Source of the DNA: Globisporangium splendens
Lineage: Eukaryota > Oomycota > Peronosporomycetes > Pythiales > Pythiaceae
NCBI GenBank assembly: GCA_006386115.1
Contig: VFIW01000061.1
Span: forward strand, 1 to 64,000
Direction of reading: 5' to 3'
Length of the DNA stretch: 64,000 bases
The notes below the pieces were generated by a model. It was not told where the DNA came from, made no database searches, and saw only the letters and a program-made list of their open reading frames with translations. Within the stretch, counting starts at the first letter, position 1. Every line of letters begins with the position of its first letter. Positions 63,218-64,000 of this stretch are shown here, piece after piece. The translations under genes were made by a program, and so were the position numbers.

Positions 63218-64000
63218 GCAGCCTGCCAGCAACATCTACAGCTCGCCCAGAAACTCAAGTCTCTTCACCATGGTCTTCATGAAGCTCATGGCCATTCTCG
63301 TGGCCACTACCGCCGTATCGTCCCTGGTCAGTGGCTCCAGCATGCCTCGCGTCCATCGAGACGTCCATCGCACCCTGCGAAAGCAGGCAACTGTCAACCT
63401 CATCGTCACCATGAAGGACGGAACGGAAAGCGTCTTGTCGAGTCAAAAAGAAGCGGCGTTCAGCGACCGCGGCCAGCAGATCGCGCACTTGGTCGATTCG
63501 CTCTCGCGGTCCGCCGAACGCTCCCAGCAAGACGTGACCGCTCTGCTGAGCAAGGAATCAGCGACCACCACTCCGCTTTTCACCAAGACTAAGAGCTTCT
63601 GGATCACCAACCAGGTGTTCATTGAGGGCGCCACCTTCGAGCTTGTCGAGCAACTGGCGCAGATCTCGTCCATCGTCGAGATCCGTGAGGAATCCGTGCT
63701 GGAACTTCCCAAGGTCCTCGCTGCAGGTTCGTCCGACAGTAGCCAGAACAACTCGACCGGCCCCGACGCTTTTGTGACGAATCCATCAGCTTGGGGAATT
63801 CAAAAGGTTCAGGCGCCTGAGTTGTGGGCTAAAGGCACCACCGGCCAAAACATTGTCGTCGGCGTGATCGACTCGGGTGTTCGTGGAACCCACGAGGCAC
63901 TGCGAAACAATTTCCTCGGAGACTACGGATGGCTTGACCCTGAACGTCACGCTGCTGCTCCGTACGATAATGCCGGTCATGGTACACACGTCGCCGGATC
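63204..64000 (+). repeat. Inverted repeat, right arm (subtilase copy 2), continues off-window
   Basis: Collinear reverse complement of 61664-62460; see the left arm. Confidence 0.95.
63270..64000 (+). CDS. Subtilisin-like serine protease (S8), copy 2, partial at window edge
   Basis: The ATG at 63270 begins a protein that appears identical over its ~243 visible residues to copy 1, including signal peptide, propeptide, catalytic Asp201 and His237. The serine-containing half lies beyond the window. Because its upstream DNA differs from copy 1 past -66, expression may differ. Whether the copy is complete is not visible. Confidence 0.9.
   Translation, partial: MVFMKLMAILVATTAVSSLVSGSSMPRVHRDVHRTLRKQATVNLIVTMKDGTESVLSSQKEAAFSDRGQQIAHLVDSLSRSAERSQQDVTALLSKESATTTPLFTKTKSFWITNQVFIEGATFELVEQLAQISSIVEIREESVLELPKVLAAGSSDSSQNNSTGPDAFVTNPSAWGIQKVQAPELWAKGTTGQNIVVGVIDSGVRGTHEALRNNFLGDYGWLDPERHAAAPYDNAGHGTHVAG

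Overview
The window is nuclear DNA of an oomycete (Peronosporomycetes), most plausibly a Pythium/Phytophthora-like species; the genus is a guess. The reasons are: compact genes with short GT-AG introns (roughly 70-160 bp) or none; 16-nt promoter elements close to the oomycete Inr+FPR consensus (GCTCATTYYNCAWTTT) shortly upstream of several ATGs; an IFT22 gene, implying flagellated zoospores; and families expanded in oomycetes (secreted trypsin-like, papain-like and subtilisin-like proteases, ephrin-receptor-like Cys-rich repeat protein, WRKY19-type zinc-finger protein, PLAC8, GT71). Exon models below were built by hand from splice sites and reading phase.

Layout. 0-10 kb: an F-box/LRR-like protein, a secreted trypsin-like protease, and a local cluster of three divergent paralogs of an unrecognised family. 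11-22 kb: a CCT-domain protein, two small basic paralogs in divergent orientation, a Cys-rich membrane protein with an apparent frameshift, and a WRKY19-like zinc-finger protein followed by degenerate ~125-bp repeats. 22-30 kb: Mediator subunit MED10, IFT22, and a very large secreted Cys-rich repeat protein interrupted by one apparent 1-nt frameshift. 30-40 kb: a protein that carries both a bHLH and an F-box, a papain-like protease, and glutamate synthase. 40-50 kb: a PLAC8 gene broken by a 41-bp tandem duplication, a C2-domain protein, COX6B, queuine tRNA-ribosyltransferase and a heat-shock factor. 50-60 kb: the CRL4 substrate receptor CDT2/DTL tail-to-tail with acetylornithine aminotransferase, a LAT/polyamine-type transporter, and a GT71 glycosyltransferase with an in-frame TAG. 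60-64 kb: two head-to-head, almost identical subtilisin-like protease genes forming a large inverted repeat that runs off the right edge.

There is no operon-like logic; genes are individually transcribed. Functional themes are transcription control (CCT, WRKY19-like, MED10, bHLH/F-box, HSF), nitrogen and arginine metabolism (glutamate synthase, acetylornithine aminotransferase, amino-acid/polyamine transporter), secreted proteolysis, and cell-surface proteins. Four genes carry apparent lesions (two single-base frameshifts, one 41-bp duplication plus a second shift, one nonsense codon). Some may be real decay and some may be assembly errors; raw reads would separate these. The most novel items are the bHLH+F-box fusion, the three-gene orphan family at 5-9.6 kb, and the palindromic subtilase duplication whose breakpoint falls at the promoter initiator.
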